Shown here: positions 17,994-28,158 of the stretch, piece by piece
Numbering within the stretch: the first letter of the stretch is position 1
Layout: every line of letters starts with the position of its first letter
From: Acholeplasmataceae bacterium
Lineage (GTDB): Bacteria > Bacillota_I > Bacilli_A > Acholeplasmatales > UBA5453
NCBI GenBank assembly: GCA_012522345.1
Contig: JAAYKO010000061.1
Coordinates: forward strand, 1-39,883
Direction of reading: 5' to 3'
Length of the DNA: 39,883 nt
The notes under the pieces: generated by a model
Database searches by the model: none
Told to the model about the DNA's origin: nothing
The model's input: only the letters and a program-made list of their open reading frames with translations
Position numbers and translations under genes: made by a program

Positions 17994-18332
17994 ATGTTAA
18001 ATCAAGTGCTATTAATTGGCAGGTTAACTGCAGATCCACTAGTTAGAGAATTAGAGAGCGGAAAAAAAGTTTGTGATATCAATTTAGCTGTTCAAAGATC
18101 ATTTAAAAACCAAGATGGCTTATATGAAACAGACTTTATTCCAATTACATTGTGGCAAGGTTTGGCTGAAACATTGAGTCAGTTTTGTCAAAAGGGTACT
18201 TTAATCGCTGTTAGGGGTAGAGTCCAAGTAAGAACTTCATTTATTCACGATAAATCAATCCCCACCTTAGAGATTATCGGAGAGCGAATCACTTATCTCT
18301 CAGCAGGCAAAAAAGAGCTAGAGACAGAATAA
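17994..18332 (+). CDS. ssb: Short single-stranded DNA-binding protein
   Basis: MLNQVLLIGRLTADPLVRELESGKKVCDINLAVQRSFKN OB-fold; 112 aa; ends KKELETE with no DDDIPF-like tip. Confidence 0.92.
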   Translation: MLNQVLLIGRLTADPLVRELESGKKVCDINLAVQRSFKNQDGLYETDFIPITLWQGLAETLSQFCQKGTLIAVRGRVQVRTSFIHDKSIPTLEIIGERITYLSAGKKELETE

Positions 18333-18372
18333 AAATGAAATTGAGTTTAAAGAACAATTAGTTAGCGAATTA

Positions 18373-18419
18373 AACTAAGACAACTTACACCTTTATTGTG
18401 AGTTGGATTAGTTTTTTTC
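18373..18419 (+). terminator. Intrinsic terminator after ssb
   Basis: AACTAAgaCAACTtACA-cctttat-TGTgAGTTGgaTTAGTT followed by T-run. Confidence 0.8.
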
Positions 18420-18554
18420 TTTTAATTAACAACGATTTTCTTAGCAATTAAAACGAGAATTAAACAAAAATTGGTAATTAAAAGCAAATTGAAACTTTAA
18501 AACTACTGAAAAGCGAAAAGATTAAACCATAATTTTAGATAATTGGTTTGCTTG

Positions 18555-18583
18555 TTGTGAATAAAAATAAAAGTTGTTATAAT
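18555..18583 (+). promoter_or_regulatory. Promoter of the pepV-thyA-folA-plsC-like operon
   Basis: TTGTGA, 17-nt spacer, TATAAT, 17 nt before the ATG. Confidence 0.65.
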
Positions 18584-18600
18584 AATTGTTAGGTGATGTT

Positions 18601-19974
18601 ATGAAAATCAATTTTACAGAAGAAGTTTTAAAGCGAAAAGCTGAAATTATTGAAAAGACAGTCGAACTATTAAAAATTAATTCTGAAATGACTGGTTTTG
18701 ATCTTGAAAGTAAAGCTCCTTTTGGGCCAGGAATCAATGAAGCATTGCAGTTAATGCTCAATTTAGGGGCTCAAGATGGTTTTGCGACGCTCAATGCTGA
18801 TGGTTATGCAGGTCATATTGAATATGGGAATCAAGACGAGTATATCGGAATGATTGGTCATTTAGATGTTGTTCCTGCAGGATCAAACTGGGATTATCCG
18901 CCTTATGAAGCTAAAATAGTTGATGGAAAAATCTATGCAAGAGGCGCGATGGATGATAAAGGGCCAACAATGGCGGCCTATTTTGCGATGAAAATTATTA
19001 AAGAGCTCGATTTGCCGCTTTCTAAAAGAATAAAGTTGATTTTAGGAACTGATGAAGAAACCGCTTGGCGCTGTGTTGATTATTATTTTAAAAAATTTCC
19101 TGAACAACCAGTTTTTGGTTTTATTCCTGATGCTGGCTTTCCTTTGACTTATGCAGAAAAAGGAATTTTAAATGTCAAAGTTAATGTTCAAGTTGAAAAA
19201 AACAATATTTTAGATTTTAAAGCAGGTCTTAGAGCTAATATGGTTCCTGATCAAGCAACTGTAACATTAGCAGATTTAAAATTAAAAGATAAGTTTTTAA
19301 GGTATTTAAGTCAAAATAAGTATCAAGGATTTGCTGAGATAAAAGATGAACAACTTAGTTTGACAATCTCTGGTCAAAGCGCTCATGGCTCAAAACCTGA
19401 AAAAGGTGTTAATGCAGCTTATCTTCTAATTAACTTTTTAATTGAAAATGAAACTACTAATGAATTTACTGATCTTGTTAACACTTATTTAATTGCTGGT
19501 TTAGATGGCAAGAAAATGGGTGTGGACCATTATGATAATGAAACAGGTTCGGTAACAGTTAATGCTGGTGTTTTTAATTTAGTTGATGATGTCTATGAGA
19601 TAGTTTTAAATATTCGATATCCAAATGGAGTTGATCCGGAAGATTTTATTAAACGATTGACTCAGGCGTTTAATTCTTTAGATGCCGATGTTGAAGTCTT
19701 GTCCCATCAAAAAAGACTTTATATTAACCCTGACAATGAAAACATTCAAACAATTTTAAATGTTTATAAAAAACATACTGGAGACCAAGATGCAAAACCT
19801 CTTACAACAGGTGGAGGAACATTTGCAAGAGCGATGGAAAACAGTGTTGCGTTTGGTCCGGGTTTCCCCGGAAAACCATCCTATATTCACCAACCAAATG
19901 AATATCTTGAAATTGAAGATCTTTTAAAAATGACAATGATTTATGCAGAAAGTTTGTATGAGTTAGCGAAATGA
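18601..19974 (+). CDS. pepV: Dipeptidase PepV (M20 family)
   Basis: [57 protein letters not shown]. Start 18601. Confidence 0.94.
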   Translation: MKINFTEEVLKRKAEIIEKTVELLKINSEMTGFDLESKAPFGPGINEALQLMLNLGAQDGFATLNADGYAGHIEYGNQDEYIGMIGHLDVVPAGSNWDYPPYEAKIVDGKIYARGAMDDKGPTMAAYFAMKIIKELDLPLSKRIKLILGTDEETAWRCVDYYFKKFPEQPVFGFIPDAGFPLTYAEKGILNVKVNVQVEKNNILDFKAGLRANMVPDQATVTLADLKLKDKFLRYLSQNKYQGFAEIKDEQLSLTISGQSAHGSKPEKGVNAAYLLINFLIENETTNEFTDLVNTYLIAGLDGKKMGVDHYDNETGSVTVNAGVFNLVDDVYEIVLNIRYPNGVDPEDFIKRLTQAFNSLDADVEVLSHQKRLYINPDNENIQTILNVYKKHTGDQDAKPLTTGGGTFARAMENSVAFGPGFPGKPSYIHQPNEYLEIEDLLKMTMIYAESLYELAK

Positions 19975-20837
19975 AAACATATTTAGATTTATGTAGGTTT
20001 GTCCTAGAAAAGGGAAAATTTAAGAAAAACCGGACGAATGTTGGCACAAAAAGTGTTTTTGGTTACCAAATGCGTTTTGATTTAAGTGAAGGATTTCCGC
20101 TTTTAACGACTAAAAGGGTTTATTTAAAGGCGGTTATTCATGAACTTTTATGGTTTATTAAAGGCGATACAAATATTAAATATTTAGTTGATAATGATGT
20201 TAGAATTTGGAATGAATGGCCTTATGAAACTTTTAAGAAAGCAAGTATTTATAATGGAGAGACTTTAGCTGAATTTATTGAAAAAATTAAAGCTGATCAT
20301 CAATTTGCTGAGCAACATGGCAACTTGGGACCAGTTTATGGCAAACAATGGCGTGATTTTTTTGGTTATGATCAGTTTCTTACGGTAATTGAGGAAATTA
20401 AAACAAATCCAACTTCGAGACGTTTAATTGTCAATGCCTGGAATCCAAAAGAGCTTGACCAAATGGCATTACCACCCTGTCATATGATGTTTCAGTTTTA
20501 CGTAAACGATAATAAACTGTCATTACAGTTATATCAAAGAAGTGCTGATATCTTCTTAGGTGTTCCGTTTAATATTGCTAGCTATTCATTATTATTGTTG
20601 ATGGTTGCGCAAGTGACAGGACTTCAACCCGGTGAGTTTGTTCATACATTAGGCGATGCCCATATTTATACGAATCACTTTGAACAAATTCAACTTCAAC
20701 TCTCAAGAGAACCGCGAAAACTCCCTAAAATGGTTATTAATCCTGAAATAAAAAATATTTTAGATTTTACCTATGATGACTTTAAATTAGTCGATTATAA
20801 TCCCCATAAAAGAATTAAAGGAGTTGTTGCTGTATGA
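19971..20837 (+). CDS. thyA: Thymidylate synthase
   Basis: [44 protein letters not shown] (catalytic Cys), [20 protein letters not shown]. Confidence 0.97.
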   Translation: MKTYLDLCRFVLEKGKFKKNRTNVGTKSVFGYQMRFDLSEGFPLLTTKRVYLKAVIHELLWFIKGDTNIKYLVDNDVRIWNEWPYETFKKASIYNGETLAEFIEKIKADHQFAEQHGNLGPVYGKQWRDFFGYDQFLTVIEEIKTNPTSRRLIVNAWNPKELDQMALPPCHMMFQFYVNDNKLSLQLYQRSADIFLGVPFNIASYSLLLLMVAQVTGLQPGEFVHTLGDAHIYTNHFEQIQLQLSREPRKLPKMVINPEIKNILDFTYDDFKLVDYNPHKRIKGVVAV

Positions 20838-21322
20838 TAAATTTAATTTGGGCAATGGACCAAAATTGGTTAATTGGCAAAGACAACCAACTTCCTTGGC
20901 GTTATCCTGAAGACTTAGCGTATTTTAAAGAAAAAACGCACAATAAAACTGTGCTGATGGGAAACAACACCTATCTTTCTTTAAAAAATCATTACTACAA
21001 AACAAGACCTCTACCCTTTAAAAAGATTTATGTCGCTTCAAGAAGTGCTGATAAGCACTACAGTGATGCCGAAGTGATTAACAATGTAGCGCAGTTTTTA
21101 GACTCCTTTGAGGGTGAGTTATGGGTTTTAGGTGGTGCAACTATATTTTCTTTAGCTCTCCCCTTTGCAGATCGACTTTATATTACTTGGATTTTAAAAA
21201 CCTATCAAGGAGATAGTTATCTTAAACGGTTTGATTTAGAAAAAGATTTCAAATTATTAAGCGAGAGACAAGGAATAAATAAAGCTTTAAAATTTTCAGT
21301 TTATGGAAGTGTTAAAAAATGA
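20834..21322 (+). CDS. folA: Dihydrofolate reductase
   Basis: [61 protein letters not shown] overlap with thyA. Confidence 0.94.
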   Translation: MINLIWAMDQNWLIGKDNQLPWRYPEDLAYFKEKTHNKTVLMGNNTYLSLKNHYYKTRPLPFKKIYVASRSADKHYSDAEVINNVAQFLDSFEGELWVLGGATIFSLALPFADRLYITWILKTYQGDSYLKRFDLEKDFKLLSERQGINKALKFSVYGSVKK

Positions 21323-22137
21323 TTATTTTTCTTTTCTTCACAATTTGGATTTTAGTATTTAATCTTCTTACCTTTTTAACTGGACTAACCTTTTGGTATA
21401 TTCCGCTATGGTTATTAAGTGGTTTTTTAAGCGGTTATTTATTTGTTGTGGCTAGTTTTATTTTGTTGTATCCATATGCAGTATTAACGAAGCCAACAAA
21501 TCGTTTCAAACATTATTATGTAAGAAGTTTATCAGATTTTCTCCGCATTTTCGCATTAAGAGTCCATATTGATCAAGTAATTGGAAAAGAAAATATTCCA
21601 AACGATACCAATTTTGTTGTTTATGCAAACCACAAAAGCGGTACTGATGCTTTTGTTGTTGAATCTGCGATCAGACAGCCGATGGCCTATGCAGCTAAGG
21701 ATAGTTTATTTAAAATTCCGATAGTCAGAGGCTGGATGAAGTCAATCGGAGCTTTAAGTATTGATAGAGAAAAAGACCGCAGAGCTTTAAGAGAGATAAT
21801 TCGCGGGATTAACATTATTAAAGGAGGCCTATCGATGGTTGTCTTTCCAGAGGGAACAAGGCAGGATCCAGAGACTTCTTTAATGTCAGACACAAAAGCA
21901 GGTTCTTATAAACTGGCTACCAAAGCAGAAGTTCCGATATTGCCGGTCGCAATTATTGGAACTCGCAACTTTCAAAAATATGGCATAAGAAGAAGAACCG
22001 TTACAAAAGTAATCATTGGAAAACCACTTCGATTTGCAGATTATCAAAATCTTACAACTAAAGAAATTTCTGACAATGTTCACAATACTATTAACAATAT
22101 GATTAAGCAGCATGATGATTTAAGAAAAAACTCATAA
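21319..22137 (+). CDS. Lysophospholipid acyltransferase family protein (1-acylglycerol-3-phosphate acyltransferase-like)
   Basis: YANHKSGTDAF (NHxxxxD), VVFPEGTRQ, VPILPVAIIGT; N-terminal TM segments; ATGA overlap with folA. Confidence 0.92.
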   Translation: MIIFLFFTIWILVFNLLTFLTGLTFWYIPLWLLSGFLSGYLFVVASFILLYPYAVLTKPTNRFKHYYVRSLSDFLRIFALRVHIDQVIGKENIPNDTNFVVYANHKSGTDAFVVESAIRQPMAYAAKDSLFKIPIVRGWMKSIGALSIDREKDRRALREIIRGINIIKGGLSMVVFPEGTRQDPETSLMSDTKAGSYKLATKAEVPILPVAIIGTRNFQKYGIRRRTVTKVIIGKPLRFADYQNLTTKEISDNVHNTINNMIKQHDDLRKNS

Positions 22138-22172
22138 TTACAAATTAAAACACTTCAAGAACCTTAAGCAAA

Positions 22173-22200
22173 ATAAAAAAAGCCAAATAAATGGCTAAAA
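22173..22200 (-). terminator. Intrinsic terminator for the minus-strand phosphatase gene
   Basis: Minus strand TTAGCCA-tttat-TTGGCTTTTTTTATTTT. Confidence 0.7.
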
Positions 22201-22222
22201 GTAATAGTTAAGGAAAGTCACT

Positions 22223-22810
22223 CTAGAAGTGTTTTTTTTTGGTGGTCAAGTTAAATTTTAACAGTTTAAGGTCTGTGCCATCATAAGCGAACTGATGAAG
22301 CGAACAATTATCAATAAAGGTTCGGTAAGTATAGTTTTTAGGTTCAGCTAAAATTAAAAATGATTTTATAACATGTGAATGACAAAATAATACAATATTT
22401 TTACCGGGATGTTTTTCATAAAGTTTTAGGAGTCCCGTTTCAATTCTTCCCAGCAACATCTGATCATCTTCGAAGCCGGGGTAAGTGAATCCTTCTTTTA
22501 AAACTTCTTTCAAAACGGGATGGGCTATTTTTGCTTCAAAAGGACCAAAATTCCGTTCCATGAAATGATAATCAATAATTATTGGCAGTTTGTCATTTAA
22601 ATATGATAAGGCAACCTCACCTGTTTTAACAGCCCTCACTAAAGGACTTGAATAGGCATAATCAAAACTATATTGCCCTTCTTTTAAGAAAATTCCAATT
22701 TCATGCGATTGTTTAATTCCTAATTCATTTAAGGGATTATCAGTCCAACCTTGAATAAGTTTTTCATAATTAGCTTCTGTTTGACCGTGTCTAACTAAAA
22801 CCAAATTCAT
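22223..22810 (-). CDS. Histidine phosphatase family protein (phosphoglycerate mutase-like)
   Basis: MNLVLVRHGQTEANYEKLIQGWTDNPLNELG, YSSPLVRAVKTGEVAL, LFCHSHVIKS. Confidence 0.93.
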   Translation of the reverse strand: MNLVLVRHGQTEANYEKLIQGWTDNPLNELGIKQSHEIGIFLKEGQYSFDYAYSSPLVRAVKTGEVALSYLNDKLPIIIDYHFMERNFGPFEAKIAHPVLKEVLKEGFTYPGFEDDQMLLGRIETGLLKLYEKHPGKNIVLFCHSHVIKSFLILAEPKNYTYRTFIDNCSLHQFAYDGTDLKLLKFNLTTKKKHF

Positions 22811-22978
22811 AAATTATCACCTTATCCATTATAACACAATCTAGCGTCAAAGATTTGGCAACCCCTTTTTTTAATAAATATTTGTTTTTTTGTGGTAAGA
22901 TTAAATTGCCAAGAATGATTTGTTTTTTTTATAAAAAAAGAGCTTACATGATATAATATGAATGAGGTGAATTTTGGA

Positions 22979-24274
22979 ATGAGAATGGTAGATTTGATTA
23001 TCAAAAAGCGCGACAAAGGGGAGCTTAGCAAAAAAGAAATTGAATTTATTATCAAAGGTTATACAAATAAAACCATCCCAGATTATCAAATGAGTGCCCT
23101 TCTAATGGCGATTTATTTTAATGGTATGAATGATCAAGAAGCGACTAATTTGGCACTTGAGATGATGCATAGCGGTGATGTTTTTAATTTAGCTGCGATT
23201 AAAGGGGTTAAAATAGATAAACATTCAACAGGTGGTGTAGGCGATAAAGTTACACTTGTGCTTGGGCCTTTAATGGCTGCGTGTGGAGCTAAATTTGCTA
23301 AAATGAGTGGTCGTGGTTTAGGTCACACAGGAGGTACTTTAGATAAACTTGAAAGCATTAACAAATTTAACATTGAAATGACAGAAAAGGCCTTTATTGA
23401 ACAGGTCAATAAGATTGGACTCGCAGTCATCGGACAATCGGAGAATATAACTCCTGCTGATAAACTACTTTATGCCTTAAGAGATGTTACCGGAACGGTA
23501 GCTTCAATACCACTGATTGCGGCAAGTATTATGAGTAAAAAACTCGCCAGCGGTTCAGATGCAATCTGCCTCGACATAAAAGTTGGTTCAGGAGCATTTA
23601 TGACTACAATCAAAGAAGCGAGAAAACTAGCTGAATTGATGGTTTCAATTGGGAAACTTGCAAATAAAAAAGTCTCAGCTATTATAACTAATATGGATGA
23701 ACCACTAGGCTATAATATCGGTAATGCTTTAGAAGTCAAAGAAGCAATCGCAGCCTTGAAAGGTGAAGGTCCAGAAGATTTGAAAATTGTTGTCTATGAA
23801 ATCGCAAAGCAATTATTAAAAGCGGCAAATATTGCTGATGATGACAACTATGAACAATTACTCGATCAAAAAATAACTAGCGGAGAAGCTTTGGAAAAGT
23901 TAGTTTTAATGGTGAAAGCCCAAGGAGGCGACCACAAACAAATTCTAAATCCAGAATTGTTACCGCAAGCAAACAAAATCATCCCTTTTCAAGCTTCAAA
24001 GACAGGTTATATTGAGAAAATGAATACCGAGAACATTGGGATTGCCGCAAGTCTTCTCGGTGCGGGAAGAGAAACTATTTTAGATGAAATTGATATGGCT
24101 GTCGGTTTAGAATTTAAGAAAAAGATTGGTGATTATGTTAAAAAAGGAGATGTTATCTGTTATCTTCATGCCAATGAAAAAGGCATTGATAGCGCCCTTG
24201 CAATTTTAGCCGATGCGATTACGATTGGTCCTAGGAAAAATAAAGTCAATTTAATTGAAGGAGTCGTTTTGTGA
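22979..24274 (+). CDS. pdp: Pyrimidine-nucleoside phosphorylase
   Basis: MVDLIIKKRDKGELSKKEIEFII, DKHSTGGVGDKVTLVLGPLMAACGAKFAKMSGRGLGHTGGTLDKLES. Start 22979 or 22985 preceded by gaggtga; the track start 22958 lies upstream of the RBS. Confidence 0.95.
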   Translation: MRMVDLIIKKRDKGELSKKEIEFIIKGYTNKTIPDYQMSALLMAIYFNGMNDQEATNLALEMMHSGDVFNLAAIKGVKIDKHSTGGVGDKVTLVLGPLMAACGAKFAKMSGRGLGHTGGTLDKLESINKFNIEMTEKAFIEQVNKIGLAVIGQSENITPADKLLYALRDVTGTVASIPLIAASIMSKKLASGSDAICLDIKVGSGAFMTTIKEARKLAELMVSIGKLANKKVSAIITNMDEPLGYNIGNALEVKEAIAALKGEGPEDLKIVVYEIAKQLLKAANIADDDNYEQLLDQKITSGEALEKLVLMVKAQGGDHKQILNPELLPQANKIIPFQASKTGYIEKMNTENIGIAASLLGAGRETILDEIDMAVGLEFKKKIGDYVKKGDVICYLHANEKGIDSALAILADAITIGPRKNKVNLIEGVVL

Positions 24275-25029
24275 AATATGCACTTATTACAGGCGGTGCA
24301 ACCGGAATTGGGCGGGGCTTTGCAAATGCTCTTTCTGATATCGGTTATAACTTAATCTTAACTTCAAGAAACCTTGATAACTTAGCGCAAGCTAAAAAAG
24401 AAATTGAAAAAAAATATAGTAATAAAGTCCAAATCTTTATTTGCGATTTAACACTGCCAGAAATGCGCAAAAAATTGTTTAATTACACCTCTAATTACAA
24501 TGTTAGTGTAGTTATAAACAATGCTGGAATTGGTTATTCAAGCGATTTTTATTCTGGCGACTTAGAAAGGGAAAAATATTTAATTGAGTTAAACCTAATT
24601 GCTTTACACGATGTTTTCAAACATTATTATCAAATTTTTTATGACCAAAAAAGTGGACGGATTATTAATGTTTCATCGTTAGGTTCACTCTTTCCAGGCC
24701 CAAATGCAGCAACCTATTTTGCAAATAAAGCTTATGTGACAAGCTTAACTAGATCGGTTGCCATAGAGGCTCGCAAACAAGGAGTTGAGGTCCAAGTCTT
24801 ATGTCCTGGAAGTACTAAAACACAGTTTTATAAAACAGCTGGTACAAAACCAACTTCTTATCGCGGAAATCCAAATGCTGTAGCCAGAAAAGCTGTTGAA
24901 TCCAAAAGGGTGATGATTGTTCCGGGCTTTAAAGCTAAAGCAATCCACCTTCTAACAAAAATTCTTCCAAGCGCTCTTATTGGTAGAATTGCATATTATC
25001 GACAAAGAAGAAAAAAAGTAAAAGAGTAG
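24271..25029 (+). CDS. Short-chain dehydrogenase/reductase (DltE/YqjQ-like)
   Basis: YALITGGATGIGRGFANAL, NNAGIG, INVSSLGSLFPGPNAATYFANKAYV (Y-x3-K: YFANK); GTG start overlapping the pdp stop. Confidence 0.9.
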   Translation: MKYALITGGATGIGRGFANALSDIGYNLILTSRNLDNLAQAKKEIEKKYSNKVQIFICDLTLPEMRKKLFNYTSNYNVSVVINNAGIGYSSDFYSGDLEREKYLIELNLIALHDVFKHYYQIFYDQKSGRIINVSSLGSLFPGPNAATYFANKAYVTSLTRSVAIEARKQGVEVQVLCPGSTKTQFYKTAGTKPTSYRGNPNAVARKAVESKRVMIVPGFKAKAIHLLTKILPSALIGRIAYYRQRRKKVKE

Positions 25030-25062
25030 AAAAAAGATTATAAAATGATATAATGAAGATGG

Positions 25063-25144
25063 TTACTACGGGGAGCATTATGCTGAGAGGATTAATAATC
25101 GACCCGCAAACCTGATCTGGATAATACCAGCGGAGGAATAGTAA
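25063..25144 (+). ncRNA. TPP (THI-box) riboswitch
   Basis: TTACTACGGGGAGC...GCTGAGAGG...GACCCGCAAACCTGATCTGGATAATACCAGCGGAGGAATAGTAA; P1 TTACTA/TAGTAA; TATAAT at 25049-25054. Confidence 0.97.
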
Positions 25145-25214
25145 TAATAGTTTTGTAAATATTATTCTTTTGGGTAAATCCAGAGGAATTTTTTCATTTT
25201 TAAAGGAGGTCCAA

Positions 25215-25763
25215 ATGAACAAAGAAGTATTAAAATTAACTGAAACTTCGATTTTAGTTGCATTAGCGATATTACTACATATGATTGGTCTTTTCGTTCC
25301 ACTATTTCAAATGCCACAAGGTGGTTTTATTTCCCTCGTTTTATTACCATTAGTTATTGTTAGTTTAAGACATGGCTATTTATATGGTTTTTTATCAGGA
25401 ATTGTTGCTGGTATTATTATTACAACCTTTGATGGGTTTGTCATTCATTGGGGATCGTTAATCTTTGATTATATTTTAGCTTTTGGTTTAGTGGGCATTA
25501 CTGCAGCATTTAAAAAAGATGCTCTTGATAAGAAGATAAGTAAGTTCATCTTAGCCTTAACAGTCGCATCCGTTATAAGATATTTAATGCACAGCCTCTC
25601 AGGAGTTATCTTTTTCTCTGAGTTTGCTGAAGGGAAAAATGTTATTTTATATTCATTTGTCCTCTATAATTTGCCTTATTTAGGAATCTCTTATTTAGTC
25701 AGTCTAATTGTGGGAATTTTAATTTATCCAAGTTTAAATGTAATTTTGAAAAAAACCAAATAA
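25215..25763 (+). CDS. ThiT-like thiamine ECF transporter S component
   Basis: Hydrophobic 182-aa protein (LTETSILVALAILLHMIGLFVPLFQMPQGGFISLVLLPLVIVSLRHGYLYGFLSGIVAG) directly downstream of a TPP riboswitch; start 25215 after aaaggagg. Confidence 0.87.
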   Translation: MNKEVLKLTETSILVALAILLHMIGLFVPLFQMPQGGFISLVLLPLVIVSLRHGYLYGFLSGIVAGIIITTFDGFVIHWGSLIFDYILAFGLVGITAAFKKDALDKKISKFILALTVASVIRYLMHSLSGVIFFSEFAEGKNVILYSFVLYNLPYLGISYLVSLIVGILIYPSLNVILKKTK

Positions 25764-26348
25764 TTATTTTTTAAGCTTAGGAATAATGTGATGATCAATA
25801 ACAGTTAAATAATCAATTCGAGGATTAAGAGAGAAGCTTATTAAATGAGCTTCTTTTTGAAATGTCTTGTAGCTAATGGATTTCCTGCCACCTTTCAAAG
25901 AATTGTTATAACATCTTTCAAGAACTTCAAAAGGTAAATAATAGTATTCGTTATGAGCTTTAAAATAAACAATTAAAAAGCCAATTCCGCCTGCTTCAGT
26001 AATTTGTCTTAAATGTTTAACCTGATGGTCATGAACATTGGCGAGTGGAATTGAAGTCGCACTTTGAGTTTCTTTACAATCAAAATCAACATAATAACCG
26101 CGATAAATCCCATTAAAGTCAGTTGTTGAAGGGGTTTTGTAGTAGGCCTCAGTAATCTTAGCTTTATTTCGGCTTGGATAGGAGACATTTACAACTTGAA
26201 CTGGTGTTGGTTTTTTGTAAATAACCGCTCTTTTTGTTTCGAGGTAAAACTGATTTGTAATTTCAATATCAGACTCTAAAGTCATTCCTAAGTTAGACAT
26301 CGAAGTCTTTTTAACAACTCTTTTTTTGGGAATTGGATGTTTTATCAT
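25764..26348 (-). CDS. recU: Holliday junction resolvase RecU
   Basis: GMTLESDIEITNQFYLETKRAVIYKKPTPVQVV, DFNGIYRGYYVDFDCKETQSATSIPL. Start 26348 with aggtggtga RBS. Confidence 0.94.
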   Translation of the reverse strand: MIKHPIPKKRVVKKTSMSNLGMTLESDIEITNQFYLETKRAVIYKKPTPVQVVNVSYPSRNKAKITEAYYKTPSTTDFNGIYRGYYVDFDCKETQSATSIPLANVHDHQVKHLRQITEAGGIGFLIVYFKAHNEYYYLPFEVLERCYNNSLKGGRKSISYKTFQKEAHLISFSLNPRIDYLTVIDHHIIPKLKK

Positions 26349-26466
26349 AATATCACCACCTTTATTATACACGATTTTAAACTTTAGAAAAACAAACTAA
26401 AAAAGAATAAGTGTCAAAAAATCTTAAAATAATGTTATAATATAATAGATAAAGCCACTTTGAGGA

Positions 26467-28158
26467 GTGATTAAAGTGAAGTTACAAGTTTACGCTTTAG
26501 GTGGTCTTGGCGAAAATGGTAAAAATTTATATGTTATTGATGTTGAAAAAGAACTTTTCGTTTTAGATGCTGGAATTAAATACCCGACTAGAGAACTTTA
26601 TGGAATAGATGAAATCATTCCTGATTTTAAAGTTTTATTGAGTAGAAAAGAGCAGATTAGAGGCTTTTTCTTATCCCATGCACATGAAGATCATATCGGA
26701 GCTTTACCGCATATTTTACAAGAAATTAAAGCACCGGTTTATGCTACCGATTTTACAATGGAACTGATTAAAGACCAATTAAAAGAGAAGGATGTTCCGT
26801 TAGAAGATTTAAAATTAATAACTGTTGATCAAAACTCAACAATTAAATTTGGCAATGTAAAAGTAACTTTTTTTAAGACGACTCATTCAATTCCTGAGAG
26901 CATTGGAATTGCAGTTCAAACATTTGATGGAACAATCGTTTACACTAGTAACTACACTTTTAATCAAACCGGGGATCAGCGTTATCAAACAGATTTTCAA
27001 AAGATTAATGAAATTGCGGAAAAAGAAGTTTTATTATTGATGAATGAATCGCTCGGTAGTAATAAGGTTTTAAATGGAAATAAAAATCAAATGTTAGAGA
27101 TTGAGTTAAACAAAGCGATTTCAAGTGCGACTGAACGGATAATTGTTTCTCTTTTTTCAAGTGATTTGCAAAAGATTCAAAAAGTTATTGATATCGCCTT
27201 AAGTTATGAAAAACGGATTGCGATAATTGGAAGAAGGGCGCAAAGAATTGTCGATATCGCACTTAAGATGAACTATTTATCAATACCGCCAGACCGGCTA
27301 ACAAACTTAAGATTTATAGATGAGAAAAATAAAAACGATGACCCTGATTTGGTCTGTTTAGTCACTGGAGAGCGGCATGAACCATTTTATATGCTCCAAA
27401 GAATGGTTAAAAAAATTGACAGACTGATTCATGTCAATGAATATGACACAATTATTATCGCTACAGCACCGATACCAGGGACTGAGAAAATGGCTGCGCG
27501 AACATTTGATTTGCTATATCGTAGCGAAGCAAATATCGTGATGATTGATCAAGAATATTTAACTGCCAATCATGCGACAAGTGAAGAGATTAAAATGATG
27601 ATTAGTATGTTAAAACCAAAATATATTATGCCAGTAATAGGTGAATATAGAATGCAATATCAAGTTCTCAATATTGCTAAACAAATGGGATATACTGACC
27701 AAGAAGTTTTTTTGCTCAATAATGGCGATGCACTCCGACTCGATGATCAAAAGCCACTGATTCAAAAGGGACGCTACCGGACCGGAGACATTATGATTGA
27801 TGGGATTAGTTTAGGGGATATAAATGAAATAGTTATTCATGACCGAGAACTCTTGAGTGAAGATGGTGTTTTAATTTGTATTGCTCACCTTAATCCGGTA
27901 ACTAAAGAGATTAAAGGTGAGATAAAAATAATAACCAAAGGATTTATAACTGAAGAAGATAAAGAGAGTATTAAAGTTGAATTAAAGAAGATTTGTCGGG
28001 AACAAATAAATCTTCATTTTGGTAATAAATATGTTAATTGGAATGAACTTAAAAACACAATCCGTGATGAATTCAATAAATATCTTTACAAAGAATTGCG
28101 ACGTAGGCCAGTTACAATTCCAGTTTTAATAGCGGTTGATAATGATGAAAAAAATTAA
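26467..28158 (+). CDS. RNase J family protein (metallo-beta-lactamase/beta-CASP) with diverged catalytic motifs
   Basis: YALGGLGENGKNLYV, LSHAHEDHIGALPHIL, TTHSIPESIGI, APIPGTEKMAAR, PVIGEYRMQ. GTG start at 26467 or 26476. Confidence 0.92.
   Translation: MIKVKLQVYALGGLGENGKNLYVIDVEKELFVLDAGIKYPTRELYGIDEIIPDFKVLLSRKEQIRGFFLSHAHEDHIGALPHILQEIKAPVYATDFTMELIKDQLKEKDVPLEDLKLITVDQNSTIKFGNVKVTFFKTTHSIPESIGIAVQTFDGTIVYTSNYTFNQTGDQRYQTDFQKINEIAEKEVLLLMNESLGSNKVLNGNKNQMLEIELNKAISSATERIIVSLFSSDLQKIQKVIDIALSYEKRIAIIGRRAQRIVDIALKMNYLSIPPDRLTNLRFIDEKNKNDDPDLVCLVTGERHEPFYMLQRMVKKIDRLIHVNEYDTIIIATAPIPGTEKMAARTFDLLYRSEANIVMIDQEYLTANHATSEEIKMMISMLKPKYIMPVIGEYRMQYQVLNIAKQMGYTDQEVFLLNNGDALRLDDQKPLIQKGRYRTGDIMIDGISLGDINEIVIHDRELLSEDGVLICIAHLNPVTKEIKGEIKIITKGFITEEDKESIKVELKKICREQINLHFGNKYVNWNELKNTIRDEFNKYLYKELRRRPVTIPVLIAVDNDEKN

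Noticed and set aside
18330-18372. Short ORF MKLSLKNN after ssb
   Set aside because: Only 8 codons, no clear RBS, immediately before a terminator.
24977-25222. 81-aa minus-strand ORF over the TPP region
   Set aside because: Overlaps an unmistakable TPP riboswitch and the SDR 3' end.
26467-28158. RNase J-like gene as a pseudogene
   Set aside because: The frame is open for 563 aa with conserved flanking motifs and a promoter/RBS; only specific motif residues are changed.
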